Source: Paramacrobiotus metropolitanus (Eukaryota; Tardigrada; Eutardigrada; Parachela; Macrobiotidae). Taken from it: DNA of 64,000 nucleotides. Within the stretch, counting starts at the first letter, position 1; each line of letters starts with the position of its first letter. A model generated the notes under the pieces. That model was not told the origin of the DNA, ran no database searches, and saw nothing but the letters and a program-made list of their open reading frames with translations. The translations under genes and the position numbers were made by a program. The DNA is taken from assembly GCF_019649055.1 (NCBI RefSeq), contig NW_026570270.1:310001-374000 (forward strand). Reading direction: 5' to 3'. This document shows, in pieces, positions 12,806 through 25,079 of this stretch.

Positions 12806-14039
12806 TCTGTGTAGTACGCGTATTCTTAGCCGGTCCTGTCTGCCAGTCTCAACAACCTGTGGTCGAGTTGTAATGAATTATGCAAACAAACTGCACCGTC
12901 GAATTTGCAAGCCAGGCGGCCAAAAATCGGCTCAGGCGGTATTCCGGTACGTAACAGACTGAATCCGAGCCGCAAAATAACTACTTCTACTGATTTATAA
13001 TTTCTGTACGAGTACGCTTAGCGTTTATAAAGTCGCACTTGTAAGTCCTAGAGTAGTACTTCTAAATTTATTTGTGTTTCGGTTTATTTGCCATCTGAAA
13101 CAAAACGCCGTGAGCAAGTGTAGGATTACAGAGAATTTCTCTACGAAAGCAAATTTGTAACGTACTCCCGTAGGCGGTTGCCAATAAAAAATTTTCAATA
13201 AACACGTCATGTACTGTATATACAAATGCACTGCGAAATACTGACTGGTACGTTTTCAGCATAGTATTTTAAATACATGTAAAAAACTGTCTCCGTAAGC
13301 CAAATAAGCAAAAGCGGTATAGTATTTAGTGTTGACGAGTCGTTAAGTCAGAAACATTGCCAGTATAATAATACTCACCACTGAGCGTTTGTTCTTGCTT
13401 CGCTGCATCCGAAGTCACGTAAACAACCATCCTTGGGATCGTAGTAAAATCAGATAATACAATTTGCAAGTAAGAAACTCCCTTGCATGTAAATTGGGAT
13501 TGGATTTAAACTATTTCAGTTTAAAATCAATGATAGCGTTTGACGGGTTGAGAATAATGTACAGTTTAATCAGTTACACGAGGCAGTTCTTCGAAATGGA
13601 TGCTGACACTAGTAAAGCTTAACTCGTAGCGAACATTATGCAATTCGATGAAATTAGCGCGTTAATTTTCGGGCGGTCTGTGGTAATAGAGTCGCACATA
13701 CAGTGTTGCTGATCCGGGACCGAGCAAATAGAGCCGGGCAGAGGCGCGGTCTACAGCGTGCAAATGGCACTTACGTCCGTGAATTAAGCCCACTGTTAGC
13801 ACGGGTGATTAAAAATTTGAAGAAGCATCTATTACTTTTTAAAACTTTTATCAGTTTGAATCCTTACGTCTTACCGATTACAGCGGTGTGTTCAGTTTGT
13901 AAATCGGATCGCAAAGTTTTGCGATATCGCTTCCCGAAGAATATGTCGGTGCAGTTTGTTTACACAATTCATTACAACTCGACCACAGGTTGTTGAGACT
14001 GGCAGACAGGACCGGCTAAGAATACGCGTACTACACAGA
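12806..14039. mobile_element. Non-autonomous DNA element with ~92-bp inverted ends
   Basis: Arms 12806-12897 and 13948-14039 are inverted copies with about two mismatches (terminal motif TCTGTGTAGTACGCGTATTC). The 1050-bp interior has no recognisable transposase. I could not define a convincing target-site duplication because the right flank is interrupted by a second element at 14041. Confidence 0.75.
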
Positions 14040-14042
14040 TTA

Positions 14043-14573
14043 GTCTCTGTTCGGGGCACATACGGTAGGTTTTCCGGTAACGATAACGGTATGACTCATC
14101 CCAAATTTACCGTTTTTCTGCCTGTACCGTATCGTTCTGCTCGCTAGGATAACGATAGATAGCGTTCGTATCGTTGGGCATCTCCGGTAGAATCTTGAAA
14201 GCAATGGAATTAGTGGATTACCGTTTTCTCAAAAGATATAACTACTTTGAACATCGCTCTATTTACTAAAATATTTCAACAAACAAAAGAAAGAAAAATA
14301 ATATTTAAAAACAATTTATTTTGTGAGGGACTAAACGCACCGGAAGTCGTCAGTTCACTCAAACTGCCTCCCCACAAGCGGCTGGTCACGCTCTTGCAAA
14401 TTCACTTCACATTTTTAATTTAGTGAGACCGGACCGAGCCCGAGCCGAACTCTGTATCGAGCGTTATCGTTGTGCTTAGCGAACACACAAACTTCTAACG
14501 GTGGTGAAAACCATGACGGTAGCCTACCGTTATGGTTACCGGAAAACCTACCGTGTGTGCCCCGAACAGAGAC
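14043..14573. mobile_element. TA-flanked MITE with ~50-bp inverted ends
   Basis: The ends read GTCTCTGTTCGGGGCACA (14043 onward) and its inverted copy ending at 14573. TA dinucleotides flank both sides (14041-14042 and 14574-14575), as in Tc1/mariner-type insertion. The interior is non-coding and itself rich in ACGGT/ACCGT palindromes. It abuts the 12806-14039 element. Confidence 0.8.
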
Positions 14574-15051
14574 TATTAGATTATTATCGCCCCACAGTCG
14601 CGATATACGGTCCGGTATACGATACGGTGGGCCACCGTATCGTGACCGTACCGTTGATAAGGTAGAGTGATCGCAACGCGCAGACGGTAAACGATACGGT
14701 CCAATCCTGCCTCTGACACGAAACATGATGCGGTTCAAATCAGTCTTCAGGCTCTGGCTGATGGTAGCAATCGTTCAATTGAAAACTCGATGAAAACTAA
14801 AATTCTAAACTATTTTTTGATACCAAAACATCCAGATTTAACAGCCCATGAATCTTTCTACGAGCATTCGAATTTTAACACAGGCGCCTATGGAGTTTAA
14901 ATGACAACTCGCGCGGAGTACTCCAACGGCTCCGTAAGCTTGGCATACTAAATTCAGATGGCTACAGAATCGTTCGTTTTTAGATATACTGCACTCGCTT
15001 GGTATCAAAAAACTCCTTAGAAATTTATCTTTCTTCTAATATCATTTTCTG

Positions 15052-18000
15052 ATGAATCAAGAGCAACTAAAATCTATCAGAACAATTTTAAAGTTCCGTG
15101 ATTTGGCAGCTGCAAACGTTATGCTTCAAGCCACTGCCACTGAGGGTGGTTGCTATATCGCAGACGTCAACGGTAGGCATTACGATATCTCAGCCTTCTA
15201 CCGTCAAAAGTATTTATGCTTTAACCGTTTAAATTTTCTTTTGAAAAATGAAGAATAGATCAGAAGAAACGATTTGATGTTTAAATGCATACAGACGTTG
15301 GAATCAAGCTGGTGCGAAAACAGCGATCTGCTTTAACGGCGCACAGATATATGCAACGTAAATCGAACGTGACGTAAGGCGAACGTTCAGTTTAATATGT
15401 TTAGAAAAGGATGTATGCCCCTCGTACGAGGAGGCGAAGCGGAATATTGAGGAGAACAAATGCTCTTTGGATGTGTTTAAGCCGGTGGACGGTGGCCGCC
15501 TGAGCAACCTTCTGAAATGTTCTGTTGACGGGGGCGCGATTACTTTTGATGGGATTCTGCCAGATGGCCGGCATAAACTGACTGCAGCTGGAAAACTGGG
15601 GGAATTAGATTCCTTTCGCGAGTATCTACTGTAAGTGAGGAAATACGAGGGCGCAATCTTCCTCGGGAATGTTTTTTAACTGCTTAAATCTAGAAATGAA
15701 TGACATTTACTCGAACTTAATTATTCTGGCTATGACCAATAATTTTTTCATGGAAATTACCATATTTAAAGCAAATAGATTGCAGGAATAAATGGTGATA
15801 AGCATTGCCAAATAATTTCAGAAACAAAATTATTGAGAATTTTTGAATGAGCTGTTTCAATTTGCTGCCGCTCCTTTGTACTTGTGATTTCGTTTTACTT
15901 TACAGCAACAGAATTATCTTTTGTGTGATTTTATTAATTTATCTAGGACGCTTAATTTAACCTACGCGAAGTACGGATTGCATTTCGGCGCTGAAGAGAC
16001 AATAATTGTCAACGAAGCTGGCACCGGCGAGGATGCCCTGAAGGACCGGGAACGTTATCAGCGCGAGAAGGAAGCTATTGCCCGATCTCACGAAAAGGAT
16101 TTGGAGAAGACTTCCGGTGGCCACCGGAACGAACCAGTTAAAATTAGTTTTATTGAAAACGTAATGAAAAGATGAATAATTTTGGCTAATTCTATGTGCT
16201 TATTTATTTAAATAACTTCCTGCTTATTTTCTGAACTTGCTTGATTTCTAAATGGTTTCATATGTTTAGGAATGGCTAGCAGAGACAGCGAAGAATAATC
16301 CTGTCAGCGAAGGTACAGGCGTACATTTAAGGTGGCTTTTTTTTATTTTTTTAACGAATTTTGAGTGGAAGTTGACACTACAAGAACATTAATTAACAAC
16401 TAAAGATTTTTATTTGATTATAATTCCCATAAACTCGTAGATGCTCGGCTAATAATAATTAATACACGTACCATAATTATTTTATTTTTTTATTTACGAG
16501 TTAGTTCTAATTTGGTACTCATATAGTTGTATGCAGTAATAATAACCAGGAAAGTGCACCGCTGTTGGCTTGCACTAAAAGACCGAAGCGAAGCGGGGTA
16601 GTGCATTTAATAAACTGTTTGCTGATGGTGAGTTTGTTTCAAACGGTTTTAAAATGCAGTTTTTATATTTAAATAATATTTTCTTTTTTATTTAATATTT
16701 TTGGGTGTGTTCTTCCATACTTTATTTATTTGAAATTATTGAGGCGTGACCGACGTGACCGACAAACTCCTGTTTTCTTAAACATAGAGGACCTTCGCTT
16801 CGCTTCGGCCGATAATAATTAAATAAAAATACGAATAAGTATTAGTAACAATTATATTAATTTAAATAAAGGATAATAACGGTCTATTTATGCAGGTGTC
16901 GCAAGTGTTTGTGATCGCGCAAGTGCGCATGCAAACGTTGGATCGCAAATTGGAGCATTTGCAGAGTCAGGTACTTCCGGACTAATGTGATTGTCTAGCA
17001 CGCAGACCTAAATACGAGACAGAGACAAGATAGATCTGGTGGGAAAATTCGAAAAAAAACCGACAAAGCGGTGGCTAAATAAATTTTTCGCTGGTGCTAA
17101 AATGTGTTGAAATGGGATTTCGTGGGCTTTTTGCGCAAAAGAACAGCTTAAGTGTTGGTCAGTGCTTAGCGACCTAGTTAATCTTTATAGCAGACAAATG
17201 CAAATTGCAAAGTAATATTGCAAAGGTCACGTTGGCTTCTTTGAAAAACAAAGGAGTCGACGGATTTAGCAAAAGCTTTGAATGGCAATCAGCCCAGCAT
17301 AATTTTTTCGGACTTTAGAATAAGCGGAATGTTTTAACAAATTTTAAATTGGAGGAAGATAAGGATGGTCGTTGGGTCGAACCGCAGTTTTAAGTTAGAT
17401 CTCACTGTATTTTAAGTCACACTCGCAGCGACGCGATCCATAGTGAAAAAATCCATAACACATACAGGGATAATAAAGAAATTGAATACTTAATTAGTAA
17501 TTTGCTGATTTGTGACCTACTCGTAGAGACCTTCAAGTGGCCACCCATGTTAAGTCAATGGACGACATACCTTCAAGTGGCCAGGCTGCAGTTATTTGGC
17601 CCCAGACCCGATTTTCTTCCTGTTTTTGGTATAGCATGTTCAGCTCAACATGCTCTTTACAGAGTCCCTGAAAATTTTAAAATCGGTTGAACCGTTTTTT
17701 AGGTATTTACGTTGTAAAAAATCAGTGACGAAACGCGTAAGCCACGCCACGAGAGCCACTAAACTACATGTGCGGTTGATAAGTGAAATACGTTGGCGTT
17801 AGTGTAGTGGCTCTCGTGGCGTGGCTTACGCGTTTCGTCACTGATTTTTTACAACGTAAATACCTAAAAAACGGTTCAACCGATTTTAAAATTTTCAGGT
17901 ACACTGTAAAGAGCAAGTTGAGCTGAACATGCTATACCAAAAAACAGGAAGAAAATCGGGTCTGGGGCCAAATAACTGCAGCCTGGCCACTTGAAGGTAT

Positions 18001-19096
18001 GTCGTCCATTGACCTAACATAGGTGGCCACTTGAAGGTCTCTACGAGTAGAGTAGAGTGAATTTTAAGAGAAACTGCCCGAACGTGGCGCGGCGTCTCTG
18101 TAATTATGTTACTAATATAATATTTATGCGTTTATACAGATTGTAACGCGGCCCCTGCTAGCGTAACTGTCGGCTCGGTAACCAGAATTGTTGTGGAAGC
18201 AACTGACATGCGAGAGAATGACCCGAAGAAGAAGGGACTTAACCAGCACGAAATAGAAGCTTCCGGTCGATCTGACGACATGGAGCTCGAGAAGAAGACC
18301 GATTCCTACCGAAAAGACGCCAAGGTATGTGTTTCAAATTTCCCGTTTTTAAATAGGCTTTAATTACTTACTAATTCGGGAAGTAAGTTTTTTAATGAAG
18401 ACGTAAATAATTCTGACTGATTTGTGGGAAGTGTTGCACTTATTTAAAAAGTTATGAGTTTTCTAAACATGTTAGTTTGATTTGTGCAGGAAGAGGCTGA
18501 GCTGATCCGCAAGGAACTGGAGAAGCAGGATGAGCGTCCCAAGAAAATTTTTGGCAAGGCCATAGGGCGCCATCCGCTGGAGCAGGAGACCAAGTACGCC
18601 AAGAAGGAGCAGCAACGTGAACACCACCTGACCGAGGAATCTTTGGACAAGAGCCGCGTGGCCACCAACATCGACGCGTCCATGGACGCTTTTGCGTAAG
18701 AAATGTCGACTTAATTTATTTTCTCATTTTTTATATAATTTTTCTTTGAAGTTTATTTTTTCGCTTTAAAAAAAAGTTCTGGTAAAAAAATTAATTTTCC
18801 GATTTGTCAACCTTTTAGTTATTGCTGGCATTAATCAGTATCGATCACATACAATTTGATTCATTTATTACTTAATCAAAGTAATTAGACAGTTAAATAA
18901 TAATCATAAAATAATAATTATTTTCAGTTATATTTATCGTAGAAAATCTCGCATTTGAGCTCAGTTTTTAATTAAATTATTCTACAGGAGCGGCAGTGCA
19001 CGGACTGTGTCAAAACCTGTTAATACTTCCGAGGTTCGCGAGAAGGAGAAGAAATCCCTGTTCGATAAGTTTAAGAGTACCTTTGGGCGTCGCTGA
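15052..19096 (+). CDS. CAHS-like (cytoplasmic abundant heat-soluble) protein with unusual N-terminal exons
   Basis: CAHS proteins are tardigrade-specific disordered/coiled-coil proteins that form fibrous gels and protect cells during drying. Exons that chain in phase: about 15052-15170 (uncertain end), about 15405-15630, 15947-16160, 16270-16312, 16896-16970, 18140-18324, 18490-18695, 18988-19096 (TGA). Exon 15947-16160 carries ALKDRERYQREKEAIARSHE, the classic CAHS helix. Exons 18140-18324 and 18490-18695 carry MELEKKTDSYRKDAK, then AELIRKELEKQ, KYAKKEQQREHHL and ESLDKSRVATNI. The end, EKEKKSLFDKFKSTFGRR, is a CAHS-type basic tail. The helix block is thus present twice, the first copy with a degenerate end (LEKTSGGHRNE). 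The first two exons (GRLSNLLKCSVDGGAITFDG, KLTAAGKLGELDSFREY) do not resemble CAHS N-termini I know and may belong to another gene. The last three exons are the safest part. A polyadenylation-like AATAAA is at about 19424. Confidence 0.72.
16545..16720. repeat. Dispersed repeat, copy A (in a CAHS-like intron)
   Basis: Shares TGCACCGCTG.TGGCTTGC, AAAGACCGAAG and TTTTTGG.TGTGTTC with 58821-58975. It contains GAAGCGAAGC, with an inverted counterpart, CTTCGCTTCGCTTCGG, just downstream at about 16794. Confidence 0.75.
17517..18050. repeat. Giant foldback (two ~244-bp arms) within a CAHS-like intron
   Basis: 17517-17760 and 17806-18050 are near-perfect inverted copies around a 45-nt loop. The outer ends read CTACTCGTAGAGACC / GGTCTCTACGAGTAG. 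Mismatches are few (for example CATGTTAAGTCA versus TGACCTAACATA). No coding frame or target duplication is clear. It looks like a foldback-type element or a recent inverted duplication, and would form a ~244-bp double-stranded RNA stem if the intron is transcribed. Confidence 0.93.
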
Positions 19097-20080
19097 GCCA
19101 TTCGGTGGAGGCTATTTGTATTCCTACGCAGCTGGTTCGCTCCTGCGCGTCACACATTCTTCCCCTTGGTTTCCTTTATTAATTTAATCTCACTAATTGC
19201 ACACCCTAGGGACGTCGCGATGTTTACTACATATTTCTCAATGTTGCTGGAGGATTTTATTTGGCTACTTTGGTGTTTGTACCGGAAGGTGGTTTTGCAT
19301 CAAACTTGTGGAATACTAATATTTATATTAATTTTTTGTATCATTAATCAGTCCGGTTTCTTGCATTCTGCCATTTTGAGTCTTTCTTATTAATGTGATC
19401 AATTCATTTCGGTGCGAAATTTTAATAAATTCATTGAATCATAGCGATTCATACTTCTGGAAGTTGTTTTTCTTAAGAAAGCTTTAGCTGAATGGTAATA
19501 AGCAGCGCCGCTGCAGATTCAAATATAAATCCGTGAAGTATCACAAGGAGATTATATAAGGTTCTCAGTAACAGTATTACTGGAGATCGCTATTGCATAT
19601 TCGCATGAGATCTCTAGCTCAGTATATCTGCGTCATCATAATGATTCGAAAAACGAATGCTTATGGAGCGTACTAAATGTACCTCGACACTTACAAACCT
19701 AAAGCCATTAACAAATCCCGGGCCGAAAATGACAATGCATTAGCAAAATGACTAAGGAAAAACTGCCGAAACCGTTACTGTTGCTGGCCAATGTATATAT
19801 AAGTTAACACCGAAAGACGTTGCCGTATCTTAGTTGCATAGTTTTTTACAGACCGTGACCTTTTTATAAAATAACTTTTTACAAATTTGCTTGTCATAAA
19901 CTTTTCTGGTCTTATCAGCATAAAACTGCCGGAATAGAGCATGGTTCGTATAATTTTTTAATCAAGCACGCTGAACAGGAAACTAATTTCATGTAAGTAT
20001 ATGTTTAAAACTCTATGATTTTTACTTAGTAGTCGCGGTATTTTTTTACATTCGTCAGATGCTCACCAACTGTGCTGAAT
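19097..20080. other. 3' flank of the CAHS-like gene; no further gene seen
   Basis: Contains the likely 3' UTR and a polyadenylation-type signal near 19424. The short plus-strand frames at 18996-19187 and 19166-19393 are in frames unrelated to the exon and have no features. Confidence 0.45.
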
Positions 20081-20082
20081 AT

Positions 20083-20519
20083 TCAAAGTTTCAATGATTT
20101 TGGTCCGGCAAATGACGGCTACAATTACAACATCCCGTCACCGGTGTATACGCCAATTAAGCACCCCGCCACCCCCACTGTACAGTTCCGGCTTCCCCGG
20201 TGAATCAAACATACACACCGGCGCCTTATCATTTTATGCCCAGCCGACACCGCAACCCTTTCTCTTACCGCCGTCACCCTATGGCAACGGATACAACGTC
20301 CGCATTACGCCGGTACCGGTTCCGCTGCCACCGGCACCATACTCTAGCGGATCTCCGGCGAATTCTTATGACATTATACTTTGTACTCATGTATCCGGTA
20401 ATTCAGCGGCAACCGTACAGCAGTCCACCCAACTGCCGCTGTGACCATATGTAGTCCGTAATCCGTATATTGTCATCCCGGTGTGGGGAAATAATGGAGT
20501 GAAGTACGGGAATATCTGA
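20083..20519 (+). pseudogene. Decayed Pro/Tyr-rich protein gene
   Basis: Coding-like composition switches frame. DFGPANDGYNYNIPSPVY lies in one frame up to about 20180. STPPPPLYSSGFPGES then begins in another and runs through PTPQPFLLPPSPYGNGYNV and ITPVPVPLPPAPYSSG. That frame meets a TGA at 20442-20444, then continues as PYVVRNPYIVIPVWGNNGVK to a stop at 20517. One indel plus one nonsense codon fits a recently dead low-complexity (possibly cuticular or secreted) protein gene. Sequencing error is the alternative. No signal peptide was found. Confidence 0.45.
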
Positions 20520-21083
20520 GCTCTTGTTAACGCTATGGCGAATACACAGGGTAATTTCTTGGGAATTAAAATTATGCTAACTTTAAATAATTTTTATTAT
20601 TTGATGACCTGTCGATTAACAAGTCTGGGATTTCGGTGTGGGGCGGCGTGCCCTTGCCGATATGATGTGACTGGTAAGCGAGAGAGAAAATACAGTGTCA
20701 TAATAATGATATGCCCGCTAAAATTATGATACATGCCGCTAAATAATATATAAACAAATTATGAGCTCCAATACCGACTAAATTATTTAAAGCATTAATA
20801 TTGTACGGGCATTATGCGGTTATAAAAATAGACCATGCCAGCACATTGTAAAGCAATCAATGGCCTTTTGTGCTTTAAATTATCGAGGCGGGATAGAGCG
20901 TCCCATTCGGGGTCGCCAACCGCCTCTCCAACGGAACTACCGTACGCGGCCCGGTGGATGTCCGCACAGCGCTAGTTTTTGGTCCGTCTAAGTTCTGCTA
21001 TGTAAGACTATAAGTTGCACTTTGGTTGACTTGATTTTCTGATAATTTGATTTGGTTTTTCAACTATTGGTGTACACTGTACG

Positions 21084-21633
21084 ATGCGACACCGAGTGCT
21101 CCGCCTGTCAAAACAGCCCCTGGCAATGTCCCAGCTACCATCTGTAAGTTTATGGATTTTACACCGCACTATAATGACAACCGACCCGTCCCCACCACTT
21201 CCCTATCCACCATCATCAACGGTCTTCGGCGGCCCTCCAGTACGTTCGCTCAGCACCACCGCCACTTCACGACCCGCGGTGGTCGTCGTAGTCCGCACCC
21301 GAGGGCCACCGGCACCACCGGCAGTGGTGGTTGTAAGTCCCAGAAGTGAGACTGAGGCAACACCGGTGCCGGTAGGTGAGACTACGGAACCCACGGAAGG
21401 AAAAGCAACGGAAGCTGCTCGGCTGGAGAAAACCCGAAGGGTGAAAGCACAGTGTGGGCCGATGTCAAAGGTACACCACCACCCGAAGGCGGTGAGCAAA
21501 CTTCTGCACCGGAAGCCGCCATGAGTCTCCAGAATCAAGTTCACAGACGCCTCTGGAAACCACAACTGGAGGTGCGGGAGGAGAAACAACCAGCGCCGCA
21601 AATGAACCAGTAAAAAAAAGGACAAAGAAATAA
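21084..21633 (+). pseudogene. Decayed Pro/Val then Thr/Glu/Gly-rich coding remnant
   Basis: Three frames each look coding in succession: PPAPPAVVVVSPRSETEATP with VPVGETTEPTEGKATEAARL to about 21425; PKGESTVWADVKGTPPPEGG with EQTSAPEAAMS to about 21520; then SPESSSQTPLETTTGGAGGE, TTSAANEPVKKRTKK and a stop at 21631. Gaps between frames are too short for introns, so at least two indels are implied. It may be the 3' part of the Pro-rich gene starting near 20083. I recognise no family. Confidence 0.4.
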
Positions 21634-23577
21634 GATTTTTGATGGACTGCGAGCAGCAGTTATCTGTATGAGCAAAAGGTCAAGGAAAACCAACCGGCTT
21701 ATGTTAAAAACGGCTGCTAACAACTAGAGTGGTGCACGCGTGAGATCGTGTTTTACTGTTCTCCCTTCTTTGTTCTTCCTTTCTTTATGAGCGCTGCTGC
21801 TGGAGCCGGCGACGCGGCAGCGGCCTGCACGGCGCCCGTAACGGTCAAGACGTAATCAGGCCGTTTACATGACGTTTACGTCTGTTTTTCAAAAGTTGCT
21901 TTACGACAGCTTAAACATTCCGCTGCTTTTCTCGGCATAATGAGTACATCTGAGCCAGAAGGACTGTACCCGTATAAACAGTCTCTGCGTAGCAAAAAAC
22001 GGACGAATTATATAGGTAAGCGCACTTCATACCGTCAGGCGCTAAATAGTGGGCTGTACCAACACGGTTGACAGGCGTTTCGTAATACTCGTATACCGAA
22101 ATGTGACACTCACAACGGCCCTGCACTGCAGCCAGGCCATTCCGGCAGAAATCCTCACAACCTGCCAGCGCCTACTGCGTAAGTTCACATTTCCCGGGCC
22201 GCTTGAAGCGTATAAGCAATACACATCAGATCCCTACAATACCCCGCACTGCGTTATTGTGCCAACACACACTTAAGAGTGGCGAAGCGCTCTGTAAAGG
22301 AGGATTACGTATTAGATAGGAGCGATGATGGCCGGGGAGATAAGTTTACAATGGAGAGAAATGTCGTCAGTGTGCTGCGGCGCCGCGATCGAATGAGAAT
22401 TGATGAGACAGGCCAGAGCCCTTTAGTGGGCCGGGCAGCTGTCGCGCGGTGACATGTGCCATATATTCCGGATACAAATCCGCCGCAGCAGCGCGGATTG
22501 GATGTCCTCTCGCGCGTTAGCGGTTTGTTATGCAAAGGCGACGGGTTATCGACTTATCGTACTCGCTGACCCTTATGTGCCATAACAAGGTTTTCAAAAA
22601 TATTGCGCTGATTGTTTATAGCAAATCAGACTAAGTATGGCCTTGTGCACTTCGAGGTTGCCCGCATTCCGCACACTTTTACTGTACAATATGCGGGTTT
22701 TGCGTGCCGGACGCCAAAGACAGAGAATTCTCTGCGCTGTTCTGCATTAGAAAACTTGATAGTTTTTTTGTTAATCTTGTACAGAAGTATAAACTTGTAT
22801 AAAAAAACTAATCACCACAACCAATTTTCGAAATGTATTTGCCATGTGGAATAACGCGGAGAATATCGTGTCTGTGAGGTCAGCCCGGTCATGCACGCGG
22901 ATGCCCGTTGTGAAAATGTCCGGATTGCAAAAAACGTCGAAGTATGCAAAATGTGGAGAAACCGAACAAATTCTTGATGCTGCCATATAGTCAGTTATTT
23001 ACGTTAACAGTATACGCGTAAGTGAGTGAATTTGAGTTACGTAAAAATTGCTGTAAGTTCGCGTAGTTTTCCATTTTCGTAAAAGGCAGGCAGTCGCAGA
23101 GAATGACAAACTTTCGGCTTCTTAAACACTGGGATGTAGAGACTGGCCTGGGAAAAGATGAACGAAATCAAATATTCACATTGCCAATCATCATGTCATT
23201 TATCATTATAACAGGAAATCCACAAGTTGACGATGACGCTCCATGATTTACATAGCAAGCCAGCTAAACCGGCAACAAAAAATCCCGGGGCACCCAAAAA
23301 TCTTTTTTTGACGGCCGGCTCTAAAAAGTGACAACACTGGCTGGCACTGGGCAATTGTGTCGAATTCACTGTCAACAACTTTCACAGCTCCTCCTCTCTA
23401 ATCTTAACAGTAAGACTGTCAAGGAATAGTTAAGGAATGAGGTTTTAATGTCCAGCAAGTGTCCATGGTGCAATTCTTAATCAGCAATACCGCTGTACTT
23501 TATGCTGCAGGGGATTGTTGACGTGCGTGTATTTTAAAAGAATTTGACACTAAAAGTAAAGGTTTGTAGACTAAGAA

Positions 23578-23665
23578 TTTAAGATTCACCCATCTGACCG
23601 TTTAAGATTCACCCATCTGACAGAATTATAGTAAAGTGACCGTCCGCCACTTTACTATAATTCTG
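23578..23665. repeat. Short tandem duplication followed by an 18-bp hairpin
   Basis: TTTAAGATTCACCCATCTGA occurs at 23578 and again at 23601. It is immediately followed by CAGAATTATAGTAAAGTG (23621-23638), a 9-nt loop, and the exact inverted copy at 23648-23665. This resembles a mini-transposon end or a replication-slippage product. Confidence 0.85.
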
Positions 23666-25079
23666 CAAGCACATGTTTTTCTGTTTAACAGTTAAAATTT
23701 TGTTAGCACACATACAGTAGGCACTCATAGTAATCGTTGCACATCGAGGCGTTCGAGCGGGTTAGTCATTAATACAGAAGACTTTTTTCCGGCGCAGAAG
23801 AACAAAGACAACATACCTCATCCAAAGATCGACCAATCGATAAGGTCTGCTAAAACGCAGCCACTTCGATCAGAAAATCATCACAATGGAAATCTAGTAT
23901 AAGCCGACTGAAAGCTCGAAAGATCAACGCAGCTGTCGTCGTGACTCGTGCAATTCCGAACGGCAGAACCATTCGCCGACACTGCCAAGCGATAATCAAA
24001 CCGAACCTTGCTAAACGACTCAGAAAGGGTAGCCAGGAATAAATTGCAACCCGCCGTGTCCACGGCAAAATAATGCAACAGTACATAGAAACATGTCGCC
24101 AGAGCGCCAAGAAAAATCCGGGATGATAGTCTACTAATGGAACTGGACAATCCCCACCATCATCACCATGTGGGAGGTGTGTCGCCGGTATGGCAAACAG
24201 GGGATAAAGATACAGATTCACCTTCAGATTGCCCTTCTCAAAGCAACGGGAGCCATCGACGCCCGAGTGGCGGACAAACAAATTGCTGAATATTAAGTCC
24301 GCGCTTCACTAAACGACCTTTTATTAGGATTTAGAACGTCGAGCTGCTGGACGGTTTACTGAATCGATTAATGCGATTAAAGGATATTCCTAAAGAAATT
24401 TTTAACCGCTCGGCTCAAGAGGTTTTTAATCCTTAAGATTATGATAAAAACCACGCTTTAGCTACTCACTTTTATAAATTGGTAGTGAATCTAGTGAGTG
24501 GTTAAAATCACATTTCTAAAAGGTCGCTTAAAACTGACAATCAGTCGATGTGCTGCAGCTTCTGCTGGCTATACTCAGGGTAAAGCAATGGCTCGTCAGC
24601 CTGGTGAGCCTAATGCAACTTCCATGTTATCTGTAACGGCTGTACATACGTAGCTCTACTCTGAACTAGTATGTTTACGCAATTAGTTTAAATTTGGGCA
24701 GGCTTCCTGGCATTTTTACGCAATTGCAAATAATTTAAGGTCGCCGCGCATGCAAATATTGTTATTCTGGTGGCTGTCACTAAAATTTATATGCATAAAC
24801 CAAAATTTTTTTAAAAAGATATTCAAATGCACAGTACATGCTGATGCACATAAAGGAACCATAAGGTTTTTGCGAGATTACTTTTAAAACTTGAAAGCGT
24901 ACCTTTTCCTGGATTTCCGGCTCCTTGTCTTCGCGCTGTTCGCCTAATAGGGCTCGCGACAAAACCAACAGCAATAGATGTAAGGAAAACATGTTACGGG
25001 CAACAGGCAGCAGTGCCAGCTGTCGAATAAGGGCTTGGCATGGGAGTTCTTCTCTAGATCTCTTCTTATCACATCGTCA

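Noticed and set aside
23850-24281. Hydrophobic 143-codon frame as a possible gustatory-type receptor
   Set aside because: No TM7 signature or clear splice sites, and an overlapping frame is equally hydrophobic; kept only as a remark.
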